21,972 nt of DNA, taken from the IMG/VR virus record IMGVR_UViG_3300020473_000138, positions 1-21,972 of that record. One strand, given 5' to 3'. Both the position numbers and the translations under genes were made by a program. Origin of the DNA: a virus. The notes beneath the pieces are model-generated. The model was given only the letters and a program-made list of their open reading frames with translations. It had not been told where the DNA came from and did not search any database. This document shows, in pieces, positions 1-6,377 of this stretch (the first letter of the stretch is position 1; each line of letters opens with the position of its first letter).

Positions 1-90
1 TATCAGTATAAGTCTGCTTTCGTAGCAGATCAAGAGATCAATCTCTTGGCTTGTATGACACAGATTATGTTGGAGTGTGAATTCAAATGA
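1..90 (+). CDS. 44: Sliding-clamp loader large subunit gp44, C-terminal end (5' partial)
   Basis: Frame 1 is open from the first base to a TGA at 88-90 and encodes the last 29 residues of a protein running in from outside the window. The tail (YQYKSAFVADQEINLLAC, then MTQIMLECEFK) lines up without gaps with the end of T4 gp44 as I recall it (NNQYHGIAANTELHLAYLF, then IQLACEMQWK). Shared features are QY, the A-x-x-x-E core, the Leu pair and the final acidic-aromatic-Lys. gp44 is the AAA+ ATPase subunit that, with gp62, loads the gp45 clamp onto primer-template DNA. Its gp62 partner lies about 4.1 kb downstream at 4169, which supports the call and shows that the pair has been separated. The ATPase domain is outside the window, so the identity rests on this short tail and the context. 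Confidence 0.8.
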   Translation, partial: YQYKSAFVADQEINLLACMTQIMLECEFK

Positions 91-881
91 TTATTTGTAA
101 AAAATGTGGTATTGAAAAACCATTAAGTGAGTATCATTTTGAAAAAAACAGAAACAAATATAGAGAACAATGTAAAGATTGTAGAAATGCTACTCGCAGG
201 AAACGGTATCCTAAAGTAAAAGATAAGATAAATGAAAGAGCCAGAGATCGTTGGGCTAATGAACCTGGATATGTAGAGAAGAAAAGAGAAACTGCCAGAA
301 AAACTAGAGAAAAATATAAAGATATTTGGAATGCAAATCAACGTGAACGTTATGCAAATGATCCTGTCTATAGAGAAGAACAAAAACAGAAGCAAAGAGA
401 TCTTTGGGCAAATAGCCCAGAACATCGTAGAAGATCTAAAGAGATGAATAGAAAATGGATTGAAAATAATAGAGAAAGATATGATGCAACTAATGCCAAA
501 TATTCTCAAAGGAACAAAGAAAAAATTAAAGTATATGCCCAACAATATCGAGAGGAAAATCCCGAACATTGTAAAGCATTAAGAAAAGCCAATTATGAGA
601 AACACCAAGAAACACGTGTTGGAGATCAAAGGAAACTTAGAAAAGAACGAAGGCAACATTTACTTGAAAGACTTGGTGGTAAATGTGTAGAATGTGGTAC
701 AACAAAAAGGCTTCAATTTGATCACATAGATCCTAGAACTAAATCATTTACTATTGCACCAAAATTGACATCAAGTATTGAAGTTTTGTACGAAGAAGTT
801 GATAAATGTCAACTACTTTGTCCAGACTGTCATCTAGAAAAAACAAAGGAGGATTATCTTAATGGACTTATCGATCGATGA
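87..881 (+). CDS. Free-standing HNH homing-type endonuclease
   Basis: A 264-residue basic protein whose ATG overlaps the gp44 stop (ATGA). The N-terminus has a small zinc-finger pattern (C4, C7, C29, C32). The middle (about 40-190) is a highly charged helical region with three W/Y-A-N-x-P units near residues 56, 89 and 107, like the repeated DNA-binding modules of phage homing endonucleases. The C-terminus is an HNH nuclease: C200-x2-C203, the catalytic-type pair D212-H213, then C245-x2-C248-H249. Such enzymes cut one DNA site and spread by repair-driven copying. Here the gene is not in an intron, because gp44 ends normally, so it is a free-standing intergenic element like the T4 seg and mob genes. 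It lies at the edge of an accessory block. The cleavage site cannot be read from the sequence. Confidence 0.85.
   Translation: MIICKKCGIEKPLSEYHFEKNRNKYREQCKDCRNATRRKRYPKVKDKINERARDRWANEPGYVEKKRETARKTREKYKDIWNANQRERYANDPVYREEQKQKQRDLWANSPEHRRRSKEMNRKWIENNRERYDATNAKYSQRNKEKIKVYAQQYREENPEHCKALRKANYEKHQETRVGDQRKLRKERRQHLLERLGGKCVECGTTKRLQFDHIDPRTKSFTIAPKLTSSIEVLYEEVDKCQLLCPDCHLEKTKEDYLNGLIDR
847..852 (+). promoter_or_regulatory. Strong Shine-Dalgarno AGGAGG for the 862 gene
   Basis: A full AGGAGG lies inside the end of the HNH gene, nine bases before the ATG at 862. It fixes that start even though it makes the two genes overlap by 20 bases. Confidence 0.7.
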
Positions 882-1251
882 TGATGTGAAAATCACTATC
901 AACCTCAACAAGTTGGTAGAAATTAGAGCAAAACTATTATCTCAAGGTGAAGATTATTCAAAAAAGATATCCACTGGCGAATATCTTGATGGGAATGATA
1001 TTGATCTTATTGCAACTAAGTTAAGAGATACTTTGACTTGGGATGCATTATTCTATATGATAGATGATTCTATCTTAGAATACTTGGATATAAAAGAAAC
1101 TCATTATGGTGAGAGGACTATTGAAACCATTGAATTAACAATGGAGAAGGAACGGAAAGAAAGAGAGAAGGAGTTTAAGAAGAACTTTGATCTAGTTAAA
1201 TTAGAATCATCTTCTTGGACAATTGATGTACCTATCAGGAAAAACAAATGA
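862..1251 (+). CDS. Hypothetical protein, 129 aa
   Basis: I do not recognise this acidic, probably mostly helical protein. It has no membrane segment, signal peptide or cysteine pattern. Residues 96-111 are a run of Lys, Arg and Glu (EKERKEREKEFKK) that could form a short charged helix. The start at 862 is supported by AGGAGG nine bases upstream and overlaps the HNH reading frame by 20 bases. The stop overlaps the next ATG (ATGA at 1248-1251), so translation is probably coupled. It is the first non-nuclease gene of the accessory block between gp44 and gp62, but nothing in the sequence gives a function. Confidence 0.7.
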   Translation: MDLSIDDDVKITINLNKLVEIRAKLLSQGEDYSKKISTGEYLDGNDIDLIATKLRDTLTWDALFYMIDDSILEYLDIKETHYGERTIETIELTMEKERKEREKEFKKNFDLVKLESSSWTIDVPIRKNK

Positions 1252-1397
1252 CTGAACCAGAATTTAACGGATTATCTGTCCGTGTTCCTTTTGGAGACTT
1301 TAAGTATATGCTACAGAAATTGTGGCAATGTCGTAAGAGTGATCCGAAATGTAATGATCTTTATGAGAAGTACAAAGAAATGGATTTTGCTGATTAA
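1248..1397 (+). CDS. Small hypothetical protein, 49 aa
   Basis: A short reading frame, ATG 1248 to TAA 1397, beginning MTEPEFNGLSVRVPFGDFKY and ending YEKYKEMDFAD. It fills exactly the space between two neighbours, sharing ATGA with the gene before and TAATG with the methyltransferase after. This perfect fit is the main reason to call it real. It has two cysteines (C28 and C35, in QCRKSDPKC), which are too few for a clear zinc site. No family is recognised. It could be a small partner of the methyltransferase it is coupled to, but that is only suggested by position. Confidence 0.6.
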   Translation: MTEPEFNGLSVRVPFGDFKYMLQKLWQCRKSDPKCNDLYEKYKEMDFAD

Positions 1398-2332
1398 TGA
1401 AAGACACTATTCTATTTGGTGATTGTCGTGAGACCTTAGGTGCTTTCCTACCTAACAGTGCAAGGATGTGTGTAACATCCCCACCTTACTATGGTTTAAG
1501 AAACTATGGTGATGAGGAGAATCAAATAGGTCTGGAACAAAGTCCAGAAGAATATGTAGATGAAATGGTTAAAGTATTCCGAGAGGTAAAAAATGTGCTC
1601 ACAAATGATGGAACTTGTTGGGTTAATATTGGGGATAGTTACTATAATTACAGGCCTGGGAGAGGACAAGGACTGGCAAAACAAACAGTCTCAAATACTA
1701 GACAGGACTTACCAGATATGTGTCCTCGTAGAGGAAATAGAATCGAAGGAGTTAAAGAAAAAGACCTCATCGGAATCCCCTGGATGTTCGCATTCGCAAT
1801 GCGAGCCGACGGATGGTATCTAAGGCAGGATATTATATGGCACAAGCCTAATCCAATGCCTGAGTCAGTTAGGGATAGATGTACTAAGGCACACGAATAT
1901 ATTTTTCTATTCAGTAAAGATAAAAAATATTACTATGATAATGAAGCGATTAAAGAACCAGTAAAGCAAGACTGGGGTACACGTGATAGAACTAATGGTA
2001 AGTATCACAATCCTGGTACAGGATTGCAACCTCATTCTGGTTTAACCAAATCATACACTAAGAGGAATAAGCGTAGTGTATGGTCAGTAAATAAGAAACC
2101 ATATAAGGGTGCACACTTTGCAACATATCCAGCAGAGTTAATTGAACCTTGTATTAAAGCAGGATCAGAAGAAGGCGATACCATACTAGATCCTTTTATG
2201 GGGTCTGGTACCACTGCTATGGTAGCAAAGCAATTGGGTAGATACTACTTGGGTTGCGAACTTCACGAAGACTATGGTGACCTTATAAAAAAACGTATAG
2301 GAAGTACAAGTTCTCTTAGGGAGTTTTATTGA
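1397..2332 (+). CDS. Site-specific DNA methyltransferase (beta class, N6-adenine or N4-cytosine)
   Basis: A 311-residue SAM-dependent DNA amino-methyltransferase. The catalytic motif IV comes first (TSPPYYG, residues 27-33) and the SAM-binding motif I last (LDPFMGSGTT, 264-273), which is the beta-class order. The central part has the family segment WHKPNPMP followed by KAHEYIFLFSK. An S-P-P-Y catalytic motif occurs in both N4-cytosine and some N6-adenine enzymes, so the methylated base is uncertain. Low-complexity Lys/Arg/Tyr-rich residues around 190-240 probably hold the target-recognition region. No matching restriction endonuclease is seen, so it is an orphan enzyme, probably protecting phage DNA from host restriction or marking it. 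The start overlaps the previous stop (TAATG) and the end overlaps the oxygenase gene (TGATG). Confidence 0.85.
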   Translation: MKDTILFGDCRETLGAFLPNSARMCVTSPPYYGLRNYGDEENQIGLEQSPEEYVDEMVKVFREVKNVLTNDGTCWVNIGDSYYNYRPGRGQGLAKQTVSNTRQDLPDMCPRRGNRIEGVKEKDLIGIPWMFAFAMRADGWYLRQDIIWHKPNPMPESVRDRCTKAHEYIFLFSKDKKYYYDNEAIKEPVKQDWGTRDRTNGKYHNPGTGLQPHSGLTKSYTKRNKRSVWSVNKKPYKGAHFATYPAELIEPCIKAGSEEGDTILDPFMGSGTTAMVAKQLGRYYLGCELHEDYGDLIKKRIGSTSSLREFY

Positions 2333-2874
2333 TGAAATTTTATTCAGTAGATTGTAATTGGAATGAACTTCTTAAAGAAACTGCTAGAGTTTATAAACTT
2401 TGGGAAGGTGTTGTTAAACCTCAAATTCCACCTCATTTAGATTATGATTCTACTCTTTCTAAGAATGCTTACAATCTTATTACTCTCAGCACTCCTTTGC
2501 CAGAGTACTATAAGTTTTGGAGACAGGTATACGAAAACCTTAAAGGGGAATTAGGAACACCTATATGGATACACGCTTGGCTTAATGTACATAGAAAGGA
2601 AGAACTTGGTGTTAAGTCTTTAGAATGGCATAATCATTCTTATGCTGATTATCACGGATTCATTCATATCAGTGATAAAGCTAGTACAACTGAATTTAAA
2701 AATGGTACTATGATACCAAACAATCAAGGTCAGATGTATTTTGGTGACGCTTCATTAGAACATCGTGTAGTTAGTGGACAGTTTGATGGTATTCGTGCTA
2801 GTATAGCGTATGACCTTTTAGTTGATCCTAGACCTGAGCATTTTGGCCAAAACATCTTTGTTCCTATATTATGA
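2332..2874 (+). CDS. 2OG-Fe(II) oxygenase-like protein
   Basis: A 180-residue protein of the putative 2-oxoglutarate/Fe(II) oxygenase type common in T4-like marine phages. The pattern fits a double-stranded beta-helix iron site: WLNVHR near 83-88, a proximal histidine pair H100-N-H102 in WHNHSYADYHGF, a distal histidine H144 in LEHRV, and R155 in IRASIAYDL as the likely 2-oxoglutarate-binding arginine. The expected acidic ligand after the first His is not obvious, so catalysis is uncertain. I chose ATG 2332, which shares TGATG with the methyltransferase stop, over a TTG one codon upstream. The stop overlaps the dam start (ATGA). Being coupled to a DNA methyltransferase on both sides suggests, but does not show, a nucleic-acid substrate; small metabolites or proteins are equally possible. 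Confidence 0.65.
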   Translation: MKFYSVDCNWNELLKETARVYKLWEGVVKPQIPPHLDYDSTLSKNAYNLITLSTPLPEYYKFWRQVYENLKGELGTPIWIHAWLNVHRKEELGVKSLEWHNHSYADYHGFIHISDKASTTEFKNGTMIPNNQGQMYFGDASLEHRVVSGQFDGIRASIAYDLLVDPRPEHFGQNIFVPIL

Positions 2875-3731
2875 AAAAGTTTAAAACACCTCTTAGATAT
2901 CCAGGTGGTAAGTCACGTGCTACTAAGGTACTGCTAGAGTATGTACCTAAGAAGTATGATTATTATGTGGAACCTTTTATAGGTGGTGGTTCTATGGCCA
3001 TTGCTTTGACTAAGATACGTCCTAACCTTAAAGTTACAATCAATGATCTTTACTTCCCAGTGTATGCATTCTGGACTGCGTTAAGAGATGTTGGTCCTCA
3101 GATGCAACAGCACTTGTTTAAAATTAAGACAGACTTATCTGCGTACGATAGCGAAGAAGATATATTAAAAGCACATAAGGATGCATTTGATAAGGCCAAG
3201 GAAAGGTTGAAAGGAAGTGATGACATATACCAAACTGCTATTAACTTTTATATTTGTAATAAATGTTCCTTCTCTGGACTGAGTGAGAACTCTTCTTTCT
3301 CTAAGCAAGCATCTCAATCTAACTTCTCCGTAAATGGGATAAATAGTTTACTGTGGTACTCTCAGGCAATTAGGAATTGGAACATCAAGAATGAGGATTA
3401 TTCTCAGGTAATAAATCCTGATGCGTTTAATTTTCTAGATCCACCTTACAGTATTAAAGATAATCTTTATGGTAGTAAGGGGTCTTTACATAAAACTTTT
3501 TCGCATACTAAGTTGGCCTCTCTCTGTGATGCTTTTGAAGGTAATATGATGATTACTTATAATGCATCTAAGGATATAGAAGAATTATATCCTAAGTTTT
3601 CTAAGTTGAAGTGGGATCTAACCTACACAATGAGGTCAACACAGTCATATGGTGCCGACCAAGACAAGCGTAAAGAACTTCTATTGGTTAACTATACTAT
3701 CAACAACAGTACAGGAGATTGGTACAAGTAA
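2871..3731 (+). CDS. dam: Dam-type N6-adenine DNA methyltransferase (D12 class)
   Basis: A 286-residue alpha-class adenine methyltransferase, close to the usual 260-290 residues of Dam. Motif X is LRYPGGKS (8-15), the SAM-binding motif I is VEPFIGGGS (33-41), an ND pair at 58-59 sits at the end of the next strand, and the catalytic motif IV is LDPPYS (189-194). T4 Dam and bacterial Dam methylate the adenine in GATC. The target here is likely similar, but the recognition region (about 70-180) cannot be read for specificity. The start shares ATGA with the oxygenase gene, and the stop shares TAATG with the next gene. With the beta-class enzyme upstream, the phage encodes two orphan methyltransferases and no visible restriction partner. 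Confidence 0.9.
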   Translation: MKKFKTPLRYPGGKSRATKVLLEYVPKKYDYYVEPFIGGGSMAIALTKIRPNLKVTINDLYFPVYAFWTALRDVGPQMQQHLFKIKTDLSAYDSEEDILKAHKDAFDKAKERLKGSDDIYQTAINFYICNKCSFSGLSENSSFSKQASQSNFSVNGINSLLWYSQAIRNWNIKNEDYSQVINPDAFNFLDPPYSIKDNLYGSKGSLHKTFSHTKLASLCDAFEGNMMITYNASKDIEELYPKFSKLKWDLTYTMRSTQSYGADQDKRKELLLVNYTINNSTGDWYK

Positions 3732-3937
3732 TGGGAAACATTGTCGCAAGAGCACGTGGTGGACGTGCACAACTCATTGACACTAGAGCAGGAGTCATTC
3801 AGACTTTTGGAGTGGATGTTCAAAGTGCTGTATTACAAGGTGATGAAGTAGTAGTTCAACTTACTTCAGGTAAGACACAAATCTATAGATTCAATATCTC
3901 TGGTCGTACCGTATTTGGACCTGTAAGAACTTTCTAA
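3731..3937 (+). CDS. Small hypothetical protein, 68 aa
   Basis: A small basic protein beginning MGNIVARARGGRAQLIDT. Alternating hydrophobic residues (VVVQL, QIYRF, TVFGPV) suggest a compact all-beta fold. I placed the start at ATG 3731, which shares TAATG with the dam stop, and not at an in-frame GTG 12 bases earlier inside dam. The stop TAA overlaps the next ATG (TAATG, 3935-3939). It has no cysteines or membrane segment. I do not recognise the family with certainty, so function is unknown. Confidence 0.65.
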   Translation: MGNIVARARGGRAQLIDTRAGVIQTFGVDVQSAVLQGDEVVVQLTSGKTQIYRFNISGRTVFGPVRTF

Positions 3938-4179
3938 TGACCGAAAAGATAGACACTCAAGGTATGAGTGGCGAAGCAACCGAAGGTTGTACAGATAACA
4001 TTTATCCTAGAGACGAAAATGGTGAGCCTATTTACCCACCATTTAATCCTACACCATTGACATTGATCGAACCACAACTTAAAATAGAATTGAAGGCACT
4101 TATTAATGAGGTACTTGATGAAAGAAAAGATTACGTTCATCCTTGGTACGAATACTGGGATGGTGTAAGTGGTGACTAA
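3937..4179 (+). CDS. Small acidic hypothetical protein, 80 aa
   Basis: An acidic protein with a proline-rich, probably disordered middle (EPIYPPFNPTPLTLIEP) followed by a predicted amphipathic helix (LKIELKALINEVLDERKDY) and a Trp/Tyr-rich end (HPWYEYWDG). That layout, a flexible arm with one helix, is typical of small binding proteins, but no family is recognised. It starts on TAATG with the gene before and its last 11 bases overlap the GTG start of gp62, so it is in the same tightly coupled string as the clamp loader gene. Confidence 0.6.
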   Translation: MTEKIDTQGMSGEATEGCTDNIYPRDENGEPIYPPFNPTPLTLIEPQLKIELKALINEVLDERKDYVHPWYEYWDGVSGD

Positions 4180-4549
4180 ACTAAACGATTATCTTTACAG
4201 CATTAATCAATCCAAGAAGGACATCTGGGATGAAGAAGATACGAAGGGATATGTTCCCTTCGTAATCAATAAATGTTTATCAGGTCAGTTAGATTCTGTG
4301 CTGCACGCAAATGAAATGAATGCAGCTCATCACTTACCAAAGCGTTTACAGTACGATTACTTTATAAATACCCTCAGACCTAGGAAGAGATTCTCTCCTT
4401 GGATGAAGAAGTCTGCACTTGATGATCTTGACGCAGTAAAAACATACTATGGTTATAGTAATGAAAAAGCACGACAAGCATTACAGGTATTGACTACATC
4501 ACAGTTGAAAGAGATCCGATCCCTTATTGACACTGGTGGCAGTAAATGA
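4169..4549 (+). CDS. 62: Clamp loader small subunit gp62
   Basis: A 126-residue protein of the phage clamp loader A subunit family, in the short form seen in marine T4-like phages (T4 gp62 has 187 residues). Recognisable segments are GYVPFVINKCLSGQLDSV, HANEMNAAHHLPKRLQYDYF, TLRPRKRFSPWMKK and YYGYSNEKARQAL. gp62 joins four gp44 subunits to open and load the gp45 sliding clamp. It starts at one of two consecutive GTG codons (4169 or 4172); no ATG is near. It overlaps the previous gene by 11 bases and shares ATGA with regA, keeping the T4 order 62-regA. Its usual upstream partner gp44 is separated from it by the accessory block. Confidence 0.85.
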   Translation: MVTKLNDYLYSINQSKKDIWDEEDTKGYVPFVINKCLSGQLDSVLHANEMNAAHHLPKRLQYDYFINTLRPRKRFSPWMKKSALDDLDAVKTYYGYSNEKARQALQVLTTSQLKEIRSLIDTGGSK

Positions 4550-4965
4550 CCGAAGAATTTGTACAATGGACAGAGCAATCGATGATCGAGGTTGCTCTTA
4601 AGGAACCAGATGATTTCCTTAAGGTGAGAGAGACACTAACCAGAATTGGTGTAGCTTCTCGTAAGGAAAAGAAGATATATCAATCTTGCCATATCCTCCA
4701 CAAACGTGGTAAGTATTACATAGTTCATTTTAAAGAGTTGTTTGCATTGGATGGTAAGCAAACAAATCTTAGTATCAATGACGTACAACGTCGTAACAGA
4801 ATTGCATCCCTCTTGTCAGATTGGGGATTATTGAGTATAATATCAACGGATAAAATAGATACTATAGCTCCTCTGAATCAGATTAAGGTTCTTTCCTTTA
4901 AAGAAAAGGGAGATTGGATTTTAGAATCTAAGTATAATATCGGTAAGAAAAAAACTGAAACTTAA
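4546..4965 (+). CDS. regA: RegA translational repressor
   Basis: A 139-residue homologue of T4 RegA (122 residues), an RNA-binding protein that blocks ribosome binding on many early phage messages. From Met13 (ATG 4582) it follows the T4 protein closely: MIEVALKEPDDFLKVRETLT, IYQSCHILHKRGKYYIVHFK, LLSDWGLLSI, VLSFKEKGDW and the end KYNIG. I keep the upstream ATG 4546 because it shares ATGA with gp62, so the protein has a 12-residue extension relative to T4. T4 RegA binds start regions of its own and of replication genes. The neighbours gp62 and gp43 are the usual targets in T4, but no specific site was identified here. Confidence 0.95.
   Translation: MTEEFVQWTEQSMIEVALKEPDDFLKVRETLTRIGVASRKEKKIYQSCHILHKRGKYYIVHFKELFALDGKQTNLSINDVQRRNRIASLLSDWGLLSIISTDKIDTIAPLNQIKVLSFKEKGDWILESKYNIGKKKTET
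4813..4841 (+). promoter_or_regulatory. Possible internal sigma-70 promoter in regA
   Basis: TTGTCA (4813-4818), a 17-base spacer and TATAAT (4836-4841) lie inside the 3' part of regA, about 127 bases before the 4968 gene. The match is close, but the bases also encode conserved RegA residues (LSDWGLLSII), so it may be chance. Confidence 0.35.
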
Positions 4966-4967
4966 TT

Positions 4968-5816
4968 ATGCTAACACTTGATGCCTTTAAGAATAGAATA
5001 ATAACACCTGAAATTCGGGAGTCTTTATTTGAATTAAATCCTAACAGAAAAGAGTATACAGAATATATTGATCCAAAATATAAAGAAACTAAGTATCTTC
5101 TTTGCGATGATGTGTTAATGAATCCTTATGATGTTAGGGATTTTTTAATTAATGCTGCTTATTGTACTGGTACTAATGATCTTGTACCAACTAAGACTGG
5201 TGCTCCTGGTATACAACAGCCTATTTGTAATGAGTGGTGTAAAGAGTATGTGCAATATCTTAATGGTTTAGTTCAGAAATTTAAGATTACTAGTAAAACA
5301 GTAACTTGGTATGACTTCTCTTGCTATTGTAATCTCTTTTGGAAAGGTATGAAGTCTATTAATAGTAACTATTATCCTCACGTTGATCCATCTGATATGG
5401 CATTTAATTTATTCTTATCGGATGATTTGGATGAAAGAGAAGGTACAGCATTCTTTCGTATTAATGTTCAGGGAGAAGAGTTTAATGATATTAGGTTATA
5501 TGAAAAAGTTGCTAAGTTACATCCTCGTGTTATAACACAGAGAATGGATCAGGGTAGAGTAGCAACTGGAGAAGTTGATGACTGGCAGTATTTTCGGGGT
5601 GATGAATGTTACACCCAATTGGGTGTGATACCTGCTCGCTTTAATTGTATTAGTGCATATAGAGGATCTATCTTTCATACTGCTTGTTATGATCCTGCTT
5701 GGTATCCAGAAGGACATCTAAGATATTCTTTAGTTTCTATGTTGTCTATTTCAAATCCTGTAGGTAAACTAGCTGCTCAAGGATTTATGGCGAAGAAACC
5801 GTCTGAAGAAGAGTAA
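4968..5816 (+). CDS. Fe(II)/2OG-oxygenase-like protein (DUF6445-like)
   Basis: A 282-residue protein with the layout of a jelly-roll iron oxygenase: H138-x-D140 in YYPHVDPSDMAFNLFLS, then EGTAFFR (158-164), a distal H237 in YRGSIFHTAC, and R252 in LRYSLVSML. These would be the two-His, one-Asp metal set and a 2-oxoglutarate-binding Arg. It resembles the proteins I know as DUF6445, which are common in marine phages and bacteria, but I cannot confirm the family without a search. The substrate is unknown. It sits between regA (two-base gap) and the hsp20 leader, outside the methyltransferase block, and uses few GC-ending codons. It may be transcribed with regA or from the promoter-like sequence inside regA. 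Confidence 0.6.
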   Translation: MLTLDAFKNRIITPEIRESLFELNPNRKEYTEYIDPKYKETKYLLCDDVLMNPYDVRDFLINAAYCTGTNDLVPTKTGAPGIQQPICNEWCKEYVQYLNGLVQKFKITSKTVTWYDFSCYCNLFWKGMKSINSNYYPHVDPSDMAFNLFLSDDLDEREGTAFFRINVQGEEFNDIRLYEKVAKLHPRVITQRMDQGRVATGEVDDWQYFRGDECYTQLGVIPARFNCISAYRGSIFHTACYDPAWYPEGHLRYSLVSMLSISNPVGKLAAQGFMAKKPSEEE

Positions 5817-5825
5817 AAACCGACT

Positions 5826-5854
5826 TTGATATTTTTGGGTGTTGTGGTTAAATA
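5826..5854 (+). promoter_or_regulatory. hsp20: Possible hsp20 promoter
   Basis: TTGATA (5826-5831), a 17-base spacer and TAAATA (5849-5854) resemble a sigma-70 promoter. The same TTAAATA also resembles the core of a T4-type late promoter. Either would start RNA within the hsp20 leader. The match is moderate. Confidence 0.35.
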
Positions 5855-5885
5855 GTAGTGTCGCCTTCGGGGACCACAATTTAAC
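5842..5885 (+). promoter_or_regulatory. Hairpin-forming leader of hsp20 with two exclusive stems
   Basis: TTGTGGT (5842-5848) can pair with ACCACAA (5873-5879). GTTAAAT (5847-5853) can instead pair with ATTTAAC (5879-5885); the two stems share bases and cannot form together. A GC-rich inner hairpin, GTCGCC-TTC-GGGGAC with one mismatch (5860-5874), competes with the first stem. No U-run follows, so it is not a simple terminator. A switch controlling hsp20 is possible but unproven. Confidence 0.4.
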
Positions 5886-5909
5886 ACTCGCTTTTAAAGG
5901 AGAACCAAA

Positions 5910-6341
5910 ATGAACATTCAAAGATATCGTGCTGCCGATCTTCCAGAACTAATGGATCGGATCACAAGAAACAGTATTGGGATGGATGATTACCTTGATA
6001 AGTTTTTTAATCTACACGAAACTACAAGTAACTATCCTCCTTACAACCTTGTCCAAGTCAACAACGTAGAGTCCAGACTAGAGATAGCACTAGCAGGATT
6101 CAAGAACGAAGAAGTAAAAGTATATTCTGAGTATGGTAAACTCTTTGTGGAGGGTCAGAAGGAAGATAAAGAAACTGACATTAAATACCAACACAAAGGA
6201 TTGGCTCAGAGATCTTTTAAACGCACTTGGCAACTCTCTGACGATACAGAAGTTGGAGATGTAAAGTTTGAAGATGGTCTGTTGACTATCGAGTTAGGTA
6301 AGATCGTCCCTGAACACCACTCTCGTAAAGATTACCTTTAA
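5910..6341 (+). CDS. hsp20: Small heat shock protein Hsp20
   Basis: A 143-residue small heat shock protein with a typical alpha-crystallin domain from about residue 48 to 130: VESRLEIALAGFKNEEVKV, the strand KLFVEGQKE, the arm QRSFKRTWQLSDD, then the hallmark A/G-x-x-x-G-L region read here as VKFEDGLLTIELGK. Such proteins hold unfolding proteins in ATP-independent oligomers. The gene lies next to gp43 in marine T4-like phages and is one of their signature genes, perhaps stabilising virion or host proteins. The start is well supported by AAAGGAG at 5896-5902, seven bases before the ATG. A 93-base leader with strong secondary structure precedes it and a hairpin terminator follows, so it is one of the few genes here with its own transcription boundaries. 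Confidence 0.95.
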   Translation: MNIQRYRAADLPELMDRITRNSIGMDDYLDKFFNLHETTSNYPPYNLVQVNNVESRLEIALAGFKNEEVKVYSEYGKLFVEGQKEDKETDIKYQHKGLAQRSFKRTWQLSDDTEVGDVKFEDGLLTIELGKIVPEHHSRKDYL

Positions 6342-6349
6342 CCATCTAA

Positions 6350-6377
6350 CCCCTTGACAAATGTCAGGGGGTCTTTT
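6350..6377 (+). terminator. Rho-independent terminator after hsp20
   Basis: The stem CCCC-(bulged T)-TGAC pairs with GTCA-GGGG around a four-base AAAT loop, and is followed by GTCTTTT. It begins nine bases after the hsp20 stop. The left arm contains the -35 box of the next promoter. Confidence 0.8.

Noticed and set aside
123-569. Open minus-strand frame opposite the HNH gene (148 codons)
   Set aside because: It is a shadow of an A-rich, Lys/Arg/Glu-coding gene; the translation is Phe/Ile/Ser-rich without domains, and no other minus-strand gene is found.
1593-1823. Alternative + strand frame inside the beta-class methyltransferase
   Set aside because: Fully contained in a gene with clear motifs on both sides; the translation shows no family features.
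3337-3345. GATAAATAG resembling a late promoter within dam
   Set aside because: Internal to a coding region, far from the next gene start, and with an imperfect core.
4373-4380. Exact TATAAATA late-promoter motif inside gp62
   Set aside because: It is formed by codons for conserved-looking residues (Y-F-I-N-T), lies about 165 bases before regA, an early-type gene, and has no late gene directly after it.
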